64,000 nt of DNA from Sulfitobacter sp. D7 (lineage in GTDB: Bacteria; Pseudomonadota; Alphaproteobacteria; Rhodobacterales; Rhodobacteraceae). This document shows, in pieces, positions 18,634 through 29,839 of this stretch (positions within the stretch are counted from its first letter, which is position 1; the number at the start of each line of letters is the position of its first letter). The stretch covers positions 1,302,001 through 1,366,000 of the forward strand of contig NZ_CP020694.1 of NCBI RefSeq assembly GCF_003611275.1, in the 5' to 3' direction. A model generated the notes under the pieces. It did no database searches. It was not told where the DNA came from and worked only from the letters and a program-made list of their open reading frames with translations. A program made the translations under genes and the position numbers.

Positions 18634-19767
18634 TCAGCCGCTGGTGAGCGATGAGATGCTGTCGGCCGAACTTGCCGTGCCTGTGATGGCCGAAATCACC
18701 TTGCTCCACTGGGTGAAGGGGGCTTCGGTCACATAGATCGTGTCACCGTCGCGGATAACGAAGTCACGGGCCATGAACATGCCGTTGGGCTTGGTCAGAT
18801 CGGTCACATAGACCATACGCTGCGCGCCGGTCAGATCACTGCGGCCCAACACCTGTTCGGCAACTGCTTCCGGCTCGTTGCGGAAGACGAAGACGCCGGT
18901 TGGGTCAGCCGAGATCGGGCTCAGCCCGCCGACCTGTGCGATGCCTTCGAGCAGTGACAGGTTTTGCGATTCAAACGGCACGCGGGCCTGACCGCCTGTG
19001 GCGCCAAGTGCGGTGAATGAACGTGTATCCTCTTCGACCAAGATACGGTCGCCGGGGCGTAGCGCGATATCGAGTTCGGGGTGGTCATAGAGGTCTTGGA
19101 ACCAGATTTTGCCCCGCTGCCCGCCACGGATCACGGTGACCTGAGCGATTTCGGGAATGATGGTCACACCGCCTGCGCGGGCCAGCATGGCGGCCAGCGT
19201 GCGGGTGGGGCGCTCAATCGGGTAAACGCCCTGCGCACCGATGGAGCCAATGAGCGATACGGTCGAGCCGTCACCAGCAGCGCGGCGCACTTCGACCTGC
19301 GGGTCGGGGGTCTGTTCGCCCAATTTTTGGGTGATGATGCGGCGGATGGCCTCGGGTGTGTTGCCCGCAGCGCGGATGCGGCCCGCGTAGGGAATAAAGA
19401 TAAAGCCCGCGCCGTCGACCTGCACTTCTTCGAGCAGGGTGGCCGGCGCGCCTTCGACGCCCAAAAGCGGGTCATCCACGTTCTCATACACGGTGATGCC
19501 AAGGATGTCGCCCGGTTGGATCGTGTCAGAGCCGACCCGGCCTGCGTTTTTAAAGCTTTCGGAAAAGCCAAGCGCGGGGGCCACGGCGGTGGCACGGGTG
19601 ACGCGGTCGTTCACGCTGACGACAAAGGCATCGCCCTCGCGCTGAACGGAGCCTGCATAGATTTGCCGCTTGTTCGGCCCGACCTGCGGCAAACCACAAG
19701 ATGAGATGACGGCCACTGCCGCCAGTGCTGCGACGGGACGCGCCCACCGGAAAGATACGGATTTCAC
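18634..19767 (-). CDS. Polysaccharide export lipoprotein, Wza/KpsD family
   Basis: A 377-residue outer membrane polysaccharide export protein. A lipoprotein signal peptide ends at VISSCGL (lipobox Cys near residue 24). A polysaccharide export domain follows (TIQPGDILGITVYENV near residue 82, DPQVEVRRAAG), then two SLBB-type segments (VSLIGSIGAQGVYPIERPTRTL... and LRPGDRILVEED). It would form the outer membrane channel for capsule. It is upstream of kpsC on the same strand and downstream of the split kpsS, so these three form one capsule operon read right to left. Confidence 0.88.
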   Translation of the reverse strand: MKSVSFRWARPVAALAAVAVISSCGLPQVGPNKRQIYAGSVQREGDAFVVSVNDRVTRATAVAPALGFSESFKNAGRVGSDTIQPGDILGITVYENVDDPLLGVEGAPATLLEEVQVDGAGFIFIPYAGRIRAAGNTPEAIRRIITQKLGEQTPDPQVEVRRAAGDGSTVSLIGSIGAQGVYPIERPTRTLAAMLARAGGVTIIPEIAQVTVIRGGQRGKIWFQDLYDHPELDIALRPGDRILVEEDTRSFTALGATGGQARVPFESQNLSLLEGIAQVGGLSPISADPTGVFVFRNEPEAVAEQVLGRSDLTGAQRMVYVTDLTKPNGMFMARDFVIRDGDTIYVTEAPFTQWSKVISAITGTASSADSISSLTSG

Positions 19768-20905
19768 TGCCCGGTCTCCTCGACCTGAAATATCTGCCTC
19801 GAAATCGCCAATTGTTTTGGCGTATTACTTTGCAACTTAGCGCAGCCTAACGAAAAAATCTACAGGCCGGAATGGGTTAACTCAGGTGACGACCCGCAAC
19901 TGTTGCCGAGGGGCCGCGGTGCCCTGTTCCAGCGCGTCATATGGATCGTCGGGCGCGAGCATCATATCGACCACTTGGCGCAGCAATTGCCGCCGCCCCC
20001 GCGCGGCATAGAACCCGCCCGGAACCTGAGAAGTTTCAAGCAGATAGCGGCGGTAGTCCTTATAGGCGCGGTTGTCGGGGCGGCTGGCCGTGGCAAAGAA
20101 ATCCGGCAAAGGCTGGTCCGAAACGAATTCTGGCTGGGAATAGACCGCCCGGCCAAAGACCTTGAGGGGGATGCCGCGCCAAAGCACCTGTTGCCCGGCG
20201 GTGGAGTTCACTGTCACAGCACTGCGCGTGTCGTTCAAAAGCTGTGCCAGTTTGCCGCCGCGGACAAAATGCACCCGGTCTGAAACGCCGAAGGCACGTG
20301 CCAGCCGTTTGACATCGCGCCGCACGGGGACGCGGCCATCCTCCAACGGATGCGCCTTGATGACGAGGTGGTGGTGCTGCGGCGCGCCCTTGGCAAAGCC
20401 TTCGATCACCAACTCTAGGAAATCGGCCATCGTGTCGAAGGGTGAATGCTTTTGAAAAGAGGAATCATGCTCAAGTTGCAGCAGCGCCAGATGATAGGGA
20501 AAACCGCCCAGCCGGATTTTTAGCGTCGCCAGCAAACGGTCGGCGGCCAGCACCGGCATCAGCAGCAGGCGCTTGAGATAGAGGCGGAATTCCTTGGTCA
20601 CCGGCAGGCTGCGGTGGGGTTTGAAATTGCGGTAGTCGCCGTTTCGGAACATCACGAACCAATGGTAAAGCGCGCCGTAAAAGATGTGGTGCCGCATGTC
20701 GCCCCAGTGGCCGGGGGGCAGGGGGGCTTCCATGTCCGAGCGCGCCAGCGCTGCCTGCATCTGCGGAATGGTCATCTCCATCAGGCGCGAGTTGCCGTTT
20801 GAGCCGCCGCGCTCATAGGTGACCCAATAGGGCCGCATATAGCCTTCCTCGAAAACATGCACGGTGATGCCGCGGCGCTTGGCCTCGGCCACCGCTTCGG
20901 CGTGG

Positions 20906-20911
20906 ATGGGC
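20906..20911. repeat. Target site duplication of the IS21-family element, left copy
   Basis: ATGGGC, directly next to the left end of the element and identical to 23551-23556. Joining the two sides on a single copy restores the codons for TRPIHAEA in kpsS. Confidence 0.9.
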
Positions 20912-21039
20912 TGTAGCGCGACAATCTGGGTGAGAAGAGCGCGTCAATCAGGATGAGAATCCTTGGTCGCGACACTGGTAACGATGGTGGCCTTTTCAGC
21001 CGCGATCAAGGGATTTGTGTTTTTGATTGTCGCGGCGCG

Positions 21040-23396
<2,357 letters not shown>

Positions 23397-23550
23397 CTAT
23401 CCGAGCCGGCCACGACCGTCAGACCCACCCATTCTGGGCGCAACGCGGGGATTGGACCTCTCCAGTCGGGCTACGCCCTCCCTGCGAGCCCCAATCCCCG
23501 CGTTCTCATCCTGATTGACGCTGGATTCTCACCTTGTTTGTCGCGCGGCA

Positions 23551-23556
23551 ATGGGC
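23551..23556. repeat. Target site duplication, right copy
   Basis: ATGGGC immediately after the right end of the element; matches 20906-20911. Confidence 0.9.
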
Positions 23557-23947
23557 CGTGTGTCACCATAAAGCACGATGTCGGTGACCTGTTTTTGCTC
23601 TAACAGGGTGGCGAAAACGCTCGGCCAGTCCTCAACCGTGCCGCGATAGGGGATGTAGGTCGACGGATGAAACCAAAAGGCCCGGTCGCCCGCGTTGAAC
23701 CCTACGCGCCAGACCTCAGCGCCCGCCCGGCGCAGCATCTTGCCCAGACTGTTGAAGAAAGGCCCATGCGGGCCTTGCAGGAACAGGAAGGTGCGGGCGG
23801 GGGCAGCGGTCACGGTCATACGGGTCCTAAATCGGCGTGTTTTACCCTTAACCACCATATAATAGGGGCGACAATGTGGCGTCACCCGCTCTTGCCTGTG
23901 GCGGTGCGCGGGTTTACCACTGCGCCAAACAGCAAAGGAGCCTATCC

Positions 23948-24535
23948 ATGTTCACCGGCATTATCACAGACGTTGGCAGCGTGACCAAGCTGGAACAGGA
24001 AGGCGACCTGCGCGCGCGCATTCAGACCGGCTATGACACCAGCAGCATCGACATGGGCGCGTCAATCGCCAGCGACGGGGTCTGCCTGACGGTCGTGGGG
24101 CTGGGCGATGATTGGTACGAGGTACAGATCAGCGCCGAGACGGTGGCCAAGACCAACCTAGGCCAGCATTGGGCCGAAGGGCGGCGCGTGAACCTTGAAC
24201 GCGCGTTGAAGGTGGGCGATGAGCTGGGCGGGCATATCGTCTCGGGCCATGTCGATGGCGTGGCCGAGATTACCGAGATGAAAGATGAGGGCGACAGCAC
24301 CCGCGTGACGCTGCGCGCGCCGAAGGATTTGGCGCGGTTCATCGCGCCCAAGGGTTCCGTGGCGCTGAACGGCACCTCGCTGACGGTGAATGACGTCGAA
24401 GGCTGCGATTTTGGCATCAACTTCATTCCGCATACCAAAGAGGTGACCACTTGGGGTGACGCCAAGGTTGGCGATCTGGTCAACCTCGAAATCGACACGC
24501 TGGCGCGCTACGTCGCGCGGCTGAACGAGATGTGA
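23948..24535 (+). CDS. ribE: Riboflavin synthase, alpha chain
   Basis: A 195-residue enzyme that dismutates two lumazines into riboflavin. The two homologous lumazine-binding barrels start with MFTGIITDVGSV and, near residue 97, with LGGHIVSGHVDGVA; each half has the SLTV-type strand (GVCLTVVGLG, GTSLTVNDVEG). The start at 23948 has AAAGGAG seven bases upstream. It begins the second rib cluster (ribE-ribBX-ribH-nusB). The 128 bases upstream do not show an FMN riboswitch. A small GCGCCC-TTCG-GGGCGC hairpin without a T-run follows the stop (24540-24555). Confidence 0.95.
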   Translation: MFTGIITDVGSVTKLEQEGDLRARIQTGYDTSSIDMGASIASDGVCLTVVGLGDDWYEVQISAETVAKTNLGQHWAEGRRVNLERALKVGDELGGHIVSGHVDGVAEITEMKDEGDSTRVTLRAPKDLARFIAPKGSVALNGTSLTVNDVEGCDFGINFIPHTKEVTTWGDAKVGDLVNLEIDTLARYVARLNEM

Positions 24536-24616
24536 CGCGGCGCCCTTCGGGGCGCGCTCTGGCCAAGCGGCGCGGGTCAGGCTAAGAGCCGGGCAACAGA
24601 TAGATGGAAGCAGCCA

Positions 24617-25741
24617 ATGCAATTTGACAAACCCGGACCGGTCGAGACAGGGCTGAGCGACGCGATTTCGCCGATCGAAGACATCATCGAAGACGCGCGC
24701 CAAGGTCGGATGTTCATTCTGGTGGACCATGAGGACCGCGAGAACGAAGGCGATCTGGTGATCCCGGCGCAGTTTGCCGATGCCGCGGCGATCAATTTCA
24801 TGGCGACCCATGGGCGCGGGTTGATTTGCCTGCCGATGACCTCAGCGCGGGTTGATCATCTGGGCCTGCCGATGATGGCGGTGAACAATTCGTCTCGGCA
24901 TGAAACGGCCTTTACCGTCAGCATCGAAGCGCGTGAGGGGGTCAGCACGGGTATTTCCGCCGCCGACCGCGCGCTGACCGTGGCGGTGGCGATCTCTGAG
25001 CAAGCAGGCTCGGCGGATATCGCGACCCCCGGCCATGTCTTCCCACTGCGCGCCCGCGATGGTGGCGTGTTGGTGCGGGCAGGGCATACCGAAGCGGCAG
25101 TCGATATTTCGCGACTTGCGGGGCTGCACCCTTCGGGCGTGATCTGCGAGATCATGAAAGACGATGGCGAAATGGCGCGTCTGCCCGATCTGGTGGCGTT
25201 TGCGGCTGAACACGGGCTGAAAATCGGCACGATCAGCGACCTGATCACCTATCGCCACAAACACGACAACCTGCTGGTGGAGCGCGACAGCCGCACCGTG
25301 ACCTCCGCCTATGGCGGCGATTGGCAGATGCGGGTGTTCTCCGACCAGATCACCGGGACCGACCATGTGGTGCTTACCAAGGGCGATATCTCGACCCCTG
25401 AGCCGGTGCTGATCCGGACCCATGCGATCAATGCGCTGGAGGATATCCTCGGCCTCGGCCCCAGCCCGGCGGATGAGCTGCCGCGTGCCATGCAGATCAT
25501 CGCTGATGAGGGCCGCGGCGCTGTTGTGCTGTTCCGCGATCCCTATCCGCGCCTGCGGCTGGATGCCGAAGATGATGAGCGTCCGCGCACCATCAAACGC
25601 ACCGGGCTGGGCGCGCAGATCCTGTCGTCGATGGGGCTGCATGAGTTGGTCCTGCTGACCGACAATCCCGACACGCGCTATCTGGGCCTTGATGCCTATG
25701 CGCTGGAAATCGTGGGCACCCGGCCCATCACCACGGAGTAA
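24617..25741 (+). CDS. ribB: 3,4-dihydroxy-2-butanone-4-phosphate synthase with degenerate RibA half (RibBX type)
   Basis: A 374-residue protein. The first 210 residues are a full DHBP synthase (VDHEDRENEGDLVIPAQ, THGRGLICLPM, HTEAAVDISRLAGLHPSGVICE), which makes the four-carbon unit of riboflavin. The second half aligns with GTP cyclohydrolase II by position but has no cysteine at all, so the three zinc ligands and the catalytic motif are absent. It fits the RibBX variant described for Proteobacteria, whose second domain has unproven function. GTP cyclohydrolase II must therefore be encoded elsewhere. The gene is followed five bases later by ribH. Confidence 0.93.
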   Translation: MQFDKPGPVETGLSDAISPIEDIIEDARQGRMFILVDHEDRENEGDLVIPAQFADAAAINFMATHGRGLICLPMTSARVDHLGLPMMAVNNSSRHETAFTVSIEAREGVSTGISAADRALTVAVAISEQAGSADIATPGHVFPLRARDGGVLVRAGHTEAAVDISRLAGLHPSGVICEIMKDDGEMARLPDLVAFAAEHGLKIGTISDLITYRHKHDNLLVERDSRTVTSAYGGDWQMRVFSDQITGTDHVVLTKGDISTPEPVLIRTHAINALEDILGLGPSPADELPRAMQIIADEGRGAVVLFRDPYPRLRLDAEDDERPRTIKRTGLGAQILSSMGLHELVLLTDNPDTRYLGLDAYALEIVGTRPITTE

Positions 25742-25746
25742 TCGCC

Positions 25747-26298
25747 ATGGCTTCCGCCGAAGAACACACCATCCTGCCGCGCCCGGAATTTGATGAGCCG
25801 GTGAAGCTGCTGATCGTTGTCTCGCCCTATTATTCGGACATTGCGAACGGCATGCTGACCGGCGCCAAGGCCGAGCTTGAGGCCGCCGGTGCGACCTATG
25901 AGATCATCGAGATGCCCGGCGCGTTGGAGATTCCCACCGCCATCGGCATTTCCGACCGAGGCAGCAATTTTGACGGCTATGTCGCGCTTGGCTGCGTGAT
26001 CCGTGGCGAGACGACGCATTATGAAACCGTCTGCAACGACAGCAGCCGCGCCTTGCAACTGCTTGGTCTGCAAGGGCTTTGCATCGGCAATGGCATCCTG
26101 ACCGTCGAGAACAAGAAACAAGCCGAGGTCCGCGCCGACCCTGAGGGGCAAAACAAAGGTGGCGGGGCGGCGGCTGCGGCCTTGCATCTTATCGCGCTCG
26201 CTCGTAAATGGGGCCGCCAGAGCAAGGGCATCGGGTTCAAGCCATTCGGGCAGGACACTTTGATGGCCGGCGATACGGATGGATCAAACCTCGCATGA
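25747..26298 (+). CDS. ribH: 6,7-dimethyl-8-ribityllumazine synthase
   Basis: A 183-residue enzyme that joins the ribitylamino-pyrimidine to dihydroxybutanone phosphate, forming an oligomeric shell in the cytoplasm. Characteristic segments are EMPGALEIPTAI, GYVALGCVIRGETTHYETVC (with the catalytic histidine near residue 97) and GLCIGNGILTVENKKQA. It has an extended C-terminus compared with the 155-residue norm. The TGA overlaps the nusB ATG by four bases, giving translational coupling. Confidence 0.95.
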   Translation: MASAEEHTILPRPEFDEPVKLLIVVSPYYSDIANGMLTGAKAELEAAGATYEIIEMPGALEIPTAIGISDRGSNFDGYVALGCVIRGETTHYETVCNDSSRALQLLGLQGLCIGNGILTVENKKQAEVRADPEGQNKGGGAAAAALHLIALARKWGRQSKGIGFKPFGQDTLMAGDTDGSNLA

Positions 26299-26771
26299 CC
26301 AGCAACGCGCTTTCGGGCAATCAGAAACGTAAGATGAAGTCGGCCTCGCGGCTCTATGCCGTGCAGGCGCTGTTCCAGATGGAACATTCCGCGCAGACGG
26401 TCGATGTCGTGCGTCACGAGTTCATCGACCACCGTTTCGGCGCCGTCTATGAGGGCGACGAAATGCAGGAGGGGGATGTCGATCACTTCTCTCGCGTGCT
26501 TGAAGATGCGGTGAACTATCAGGCACCGATCGACCAGATGGCCAACCGTGCCATCGTCGCCAAATGGGCCATCGCCCGGATCGACCCGACCCTGCGCGCG
26601 CTGTTCCGCGCCGCGGGTGCCGAGCTCCGCCATGACGATACGCCGCCGCGTGTGGTGATCAAGGAATACGTCGACGTGGCGCATTCGTTCTTCCCCGAAG
26701 GGCGCGAGCCGAGCTTTGTGAACGCCGTGCTCGACCATATGGCCCGCGAGGCCCGTCCCGAAGCGTTTTAA
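26295..26771 (+). CDS. nusB: Transcription antitermination factor NusB
   Basis: A 158-residue all-helical RNA-binding protein that with NusE forms the rRNA antitermination complex. Seen are the N-terminal KSASRLYAVQALFQMEHS helix and the C-terminal family motif PPRVVIKEYVDVAHSFFPE ending in FVNAVLDHMARE. Start 26295 overlaps ribH; the frame upstream is a shadow of ribH. The ribH-nusB pair is widely conserved. Confidence 0.94.
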   Translation: MTSNALSGNQKRKMKSASRLYAVQALFQMEHSAQTVDVVRHEFIDHRFGAVYEGDEMQEGDVDHFSRVLEDAVNYQAPIDQMANRAIVAKWAIARIDPTLRALFRAAGAELRHDDTPPRVVIKEYVDVAHSFFPEGREPSFVNAVLDHMAREARPEAF

Positions 26772-26784
26772 ACGCAAGGGAAAG

Positions 26785-26800
26785 TGGCCCCGAGGGGCCA
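26785..26800 (+). terminator. Hairpin after nusB
   Basis: TGGCCCC-GA-GGGGCCA, 13 bases after the nusB stop, without a T-run. It may end the rib-nusB transcript or be an RNA 3' barrier before the 6S gene. Confidence 0.4.
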
Positions 26801-26839
26801 TCAACCACATCATAATCTTGGGAAAAGTGACGGGAACCG

Positions 26840-27029
26840 CGCCTGCCGCTGCTGTTTTATATTCCCGAGGACCTGTATGTACAGGTGGGCGCCAGGTAAC
26901 CGAACCAGGGCTCGGACAGAGCCAGCTCCCTCGGATTTGCTTAAGGCCACTGGAATGTAACGTTCACGAACAGGGCAGAACCCGTCGACCCCCGATGTAG
27001 GGTCCATGGGGGGCTGCGGCAAGGGGGCG
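26840..27029 (+). ncRNA. ssrS: Probable 6S RNA
   Basis: This gene-free stretch can fold as a long rod. The ends CGCCTGCCGC and GCGGCA-AGGG-GGCG pair with a small bulge, closing an RNA of about 190 nt, the size of 6S RNA. Inside are hairpins ACCTGTA-TG-TACAGGT and GGGCTC-GGACA-GAGCC, and a 3' part with CTTAAGGCCAC and GGGGGGCTGCGGC that recalls the 3' half of enterobacterial 6S RNA (GCCTTAAAACTGCGACGAC...CAGCCTGCGGC). 6S RNA binds the RpoD holoenzyme by mimicking an open promoter. The call rests on motif resemblance and folding by eye, without a covariance search. The ends are approximate. Confidence 0.6.
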
Positions 27030-27060
27030 AAGGTGGATTTGCAAAACTTCTGCGCTCCGC

Positions 27061-27837
27061 TCAGTCCTCAGAAGGGATAAAGCCATAGCGGCGTAACTCT
27101 TCCGGCAGCAGCACGTAGATTTCATCGGGCGGGGTGACCAGCGCATGCTGCATCACCAGCGGGTCTACCCCCATGTCATCCAGATAGCGCATCACCTCTC
27201 CTTGGCCGCGTTGGATATCCTCAACGGCGACAAAGGCGGGCAGGATCGTGCTTTCGCCAAAGTAATGCTGATGTACCCCGACCGAGGCGCTGTCGGGGAC
27301 CGTGCGTGCCTCGCCTGCGGCCAGCAGGTAGGGGCAGGCGGAATAGCAGATGTCGCCCTCACGCAGCGCGGTATCGAACCCTTCGCGGCGCAGGTAGCGG
27401 CCCAGTTCCAGCGCATCGCGGACCGACCCGCCGGGGGAGTTGAGATAGATTTCCTCGGGCGCGGGGGAAAGCTCGGCCAGTTGCTTGGCGATCCGCTCTG
27501 CATCGCCTGCTTCGATGGTGCCTTCTAACAATGCCGCGCGACCGCCAGAGACGGGCGTCAGGATCAGCCGGTCGGGCAGGGCGGTATCGGGCATCGGCTG
27601 GCCGGGATTTGGCGCGCGTTCGGGGCGAAAGCGGCGGGTCTGGTCGCCGGGGCGGATGGGCTCGGTCAGTTCCGGTGCGCGCGGGCCAAAGCCGGGCAGG
27701 CGCAGTCCTTCGCCCAAATCGCCCCAGAACAGCAGCACCGCGAGGCCCAGTTGAAAGATCAGCACGCCGATCAGCACCCGCCCGACGATGGGCGGGCGGC
27801 GGGTGCCTTCCATTTCTTCCGAAGTCTCCTCGCTCAT
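27061..27837 (-). CDS. Membrane-anchored ClpP/crotonase-fold peptidase-like protein
   Basis: A 258-residue protein with one N-terminal transmembrane segment (VLIGVLIFQLGLAVLLFWG, residues 20-38), a proline-rich linker and a periplasmic ClpP-like domain from about residue 88. The oxyanion strand is IYLNSPGGSVRDALELG, the probable nucleophile is the serine in ICYSACPYLLAAG and a histidine follows in VGVHQHYFG; an Asp would complete the triad. This resembles the COG3904 group of periplasmic ClpP-fold proteins. It starts inside the stop codon of the upstream membrane gene (4-bp overlap), so the two products are probably made together. Substrate unknown. Confidence 0.8.
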   Translation of the reverse strand: MSEETSEEMEGTRRPPIVGRVLIGVLIFQLGLAVLLFWGDLGEGLRLPGFGPRAPELTEPIRPGDQTRRFRPERAPNPGQPMPDTALPDRLILTPVSGGRAALLEGTIEAGDAERIAKQLAELSPAPEEIYLNSPGGSVRDALELGRYLRREGFDTALREGDICYSACPYLLAAGEARTVPDSASVGVHQHYFGESTILPAFVAVEDIQRGQGEVMRYLDDMGVDPLVMQHALVTPPDEIYVLLPEELRRYGFIPSED

Positions 27838-29162
27838 GTGCTTTTGATCGGCGTGACGTGGCCGGGAGCGTCTTCACGCACGCTCTCATTGGGCAAAGGG
27901 GCGGCTTCGGCGGTGGGGCGTTTGTGGGCGGGGCTTTCTTGCATCGCCACATCGACATCGCGCACGGCGGCCAGTGCTGCGCGCAGCTCGGCAAGGGTCA
28001 GCGTGTCTTCGACCGCGGCCCCCTCGCGGCCAGAGCGGATCGCGCCTTGGGTAATGGCGAGGATCATCACCAGCACGGCGGGCAACAGGTCAATCGCAAT
28101 CGCCCCGGCCCAAGAGGGCACGAAGTTGCGCGCATAGAGGATCACCGCATCGGCGCTGGAGATCGGCGTATAGGTCGTGTCGGCGGCGGGCGGCATGGCC
28201 TGCACATCCTGCGCCGCGCGTTCCAATGTCGCTGCACGCTGCGCCAGCACTTCGAGCACCGAGGTGATCGTTGCGCCCTGCGCGCCGCGCTGTTCTTCGT
28301 TGCTGCCGTCCAGTTCCGGCAGCACGACGGAGGCCGCCAAATCCTGCGCCGCGCGTTCAACCAGTGGTGCGACCGAAAGTTGCCGCAAACGGGTAATCAG
28401 ACCGGCAAGGCGCACGGCCTGTTCGGAAAACTCGACCGAGCGTGCTTGGACCGGGCCGGGCTCTACCGTCAGCGCGCGCATCCGGCTGAGGATTTGGTTG
28501 CCCTCTGCAAAGGCGTCATTCACCAGCGGGGTCTGCGTGGCGATCTGCGCCTCTAGCCCTGCCAATTCCGCCGATTTCTGCCGCAGGACACGGAACACCG
28601 CGCCGCGCCCGGCAAGGCCCGAAAGGCTGCCCGCGGCCTCTTGTTCGCTCAGGTCCTCGAAGCTCTGTCTAACCCGCGCCACGTCACGCTCAAGCCCTTG
28701 AGCGGAAAGAGCGATTTCATGGGTGCGCTCCAGCGCGCCTTGGTAGTCTTGCACCGTCTCGGCCAGATGCTGTTCGACCGCCGCCGACCCGGCCAGCGCC
28801 GCGGCGTTCAGCCAGCTCGACATCGCAATGATCGCGACGGAGCCGAGGCCCATGGCCCCTAAAAGCCCCATCCGCGCCCGTGTCGTGCGCACGGCAGGGA
28901 AGAGCCGCAGCAGATAGGACCAAAAGACGAAGATACCGACCGAAACCGCCACGGAATAGGCGATCGCGGCAAAGGCCGACATGGCGCCGTTGTCATCAAG
29001 CAGTGAGGAGACGCCAAGGTAGGTGTAGATGCCCGAGGCCACGGCGAGGACACCAAGCGCCGTGCCAGAGAATGTGTCGAGCCATGTCAAATGGCCCTCC
29101 AATTCACGGGCATAGCGCACCCCGCGCGCCTGTGTCTCACTCATCGGTTCGCGTTGTGCCAT
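27834..29162 (-). CDS. Multi-pass membrane protein with long coiled-coil region, unknown function
   Basis: A 442-residue protein with three N-terminal membrane segments (around residues 32-52, 58-84 and 98-120), then about 200 residues rich in Ala, Glu, Gln and Leu that look helical and coiled (HLAETVQDYQGALERTHEI..., QQSFEDLSEQEAA-like repeats), and a last membrane segment near residue 375 (IAIDLLPAVLVMILAITQGA). The C-terminal 60 residues are acidic and probably cytoplasmic. The start at 29162 has a GAGGGGGG site; ATG 29144 is an alternative. Its stop overlaps the start of the ClpP-fold peptidase gene. No family recognised; a scaffold or substrate-delivery role is a guess. Confidence 0.7.
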   Translation of the reverse strand: MAQREPMSETQARGVRYARELEGHLTWLDTFSGTALGVLAVASGIYTYLGVSSLLDDNGAMSAFAAIAYSVAVSVGIFVFWSYLLRLFPAVRTTRARMGLLGAMGLGSVAIIAMSSWLNAAALAGSAAVEQHLAETVQDYQGALERTHEIALSAQGLERDVARVRQSFEDLSEQEAAGSLSGLAGRGAVFRVLRQKSAELAGLEAQIATQTPLVNDAFAEGNQILSRMRALTVEPGPVQARSVEFSEQAVRLAGLITRLRQLSVAPLVERAAQDLAASVVLPELDGSNEEQRGAQGATITSVLEVLAQRAATLERAAQDVQAMPPAADTTYTPISSADAVILYARNFVPSWAGAIAIDLLPAVLVMILAITQGAIRSGREGAAVEDTLTLAELRAALAAVRDVDVAMQESPAHKRPTAEAAPLPNESVREDAPGHVTPIKST

Positions 29163-29234
29163 GGGCCCCCCTCGCTTTGCTTGTTTGAAGATAGGGGGTT
29201 GTGGGGGAAATACCAAACTTTCCGGTTTGGGCTC

Positions 29235-29263
29235 TTGCGAATGTTCACCAAATGTTCATATTT
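29235..29263 (+). promoter_or_regulatory. LexA-controlled promoter of mmcB with SOS box
   Basis: GTTC-ACCAAAT-GTTC (29243-29257) is an exact match to the alphaproteobacterial LexA box GTTC-N7-GTTC. It fills the 17-bp spacer between a -35 TTGCGA (29235-29240) and a -10 ATATTT (29258-29263), so LexA would block polymerase. Transcription would start near 29270, at the ATG itself. Confidence 0.85.
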
Positions 29264-29269
29264 GTCGCT

Positions 29270-29728
29270 ATGATGGAAAACGAGATACGACAGTTCCAAC
29301 CCGGTCAGCTTCTGGCGCGGGGGGTGATGCGGCATTTAGCCGATCTGGGTTTCGCCTCTGTTGAGGAACTGGTGCCAACGCCCGGCCTGCGGGTGGACGT
29401 GATGGCACTTGGCCCCAAGGGGGAGATTTGGATCGTCGAATGTAAATCCTGCCGCGCCGATTTCATGGGTGATGCAAAATGGGAGGGCTATTTGGAATGG
29501 GCGGACCGGTTCTTTTGGGCCGTCGACAGTGATTTTCCGGCCGAGCTGCTGCCGGAGGACAGCGGCCTTATCATCGGTGACGCCTATGGGGCCGAGATCG
29601 TTCGGATGAGCGATGAGACCAAGCTTGCGCCCGCCCGGCGCAAGGTGATGGTGCAAAAGTTCGCGACCCATGCCGCCCGGCGCCTGCATCGGCTGCGCGA
29701 TCCAGATATGGTGCCGAACTGGTCTTGA
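29270..29728 (+). CDS. mmcB: MmcB-family DNA repair protein (putative nuclease)
   Basis: A 152-residue protein of the MmcB family, linked in Caulobacter to mitomycin C resistance as part of the SOS regulon. It has a PD-(D/E)xK-like core: LRVDVMALGPKGEIWIVECKSCRADF (residues 42-67), where D, E and K fit a nuclease site, followed by KWEGYLEWADRFFWAV. The start is ATG-ATG at 29270 without a Shine-Dalgarno; the promoter position suggests a leaderless message. An SOS box lies directly upstream, which supports the function independently. A shared terminator follows. Confidence 0.88.
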   Translation: MMENEIRQFQPGQLLARGVMRHLADLGFASVEELVPTPGLRVDVMALGPKGEIWIVECKSCRADFMGDAKWEGYLEWADRFFWAVDSDFPAELLPEDSGLIIGDAYGAEIVRMSDETKLAPARRKVMVQKFATHAARRLHRLRDPDMVPNWS

Positions 29729-29816
29729 TTGTGGGGCCGGGCGCAGTTTTTGCTTCGAAAGGGTGCCTTGGCAGAGCGCTGGAAGAACGCAATGCCCTGC
29801 AGGCTACCGTTCCCTC

Positions 29817-29839
29817 AAAGGGGCTTAGCGCCCCTTTTT
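29817..29839. terminator. Bidirectional terminator between mmcB and the small reverse gene
   Basis: AAAGGGGC-TTAGC-GCCCCTTT followed by TT, with A-run on the other side. It serves the + strand mmcB and includes the stop codon of the convergent small gene. Confidence 0.75.

Noticed and set aside
23820..23947. FMN riboswitch before ribE
   Set aside because: Conserved RFN element segments were looked for in the 128 bases and not found.
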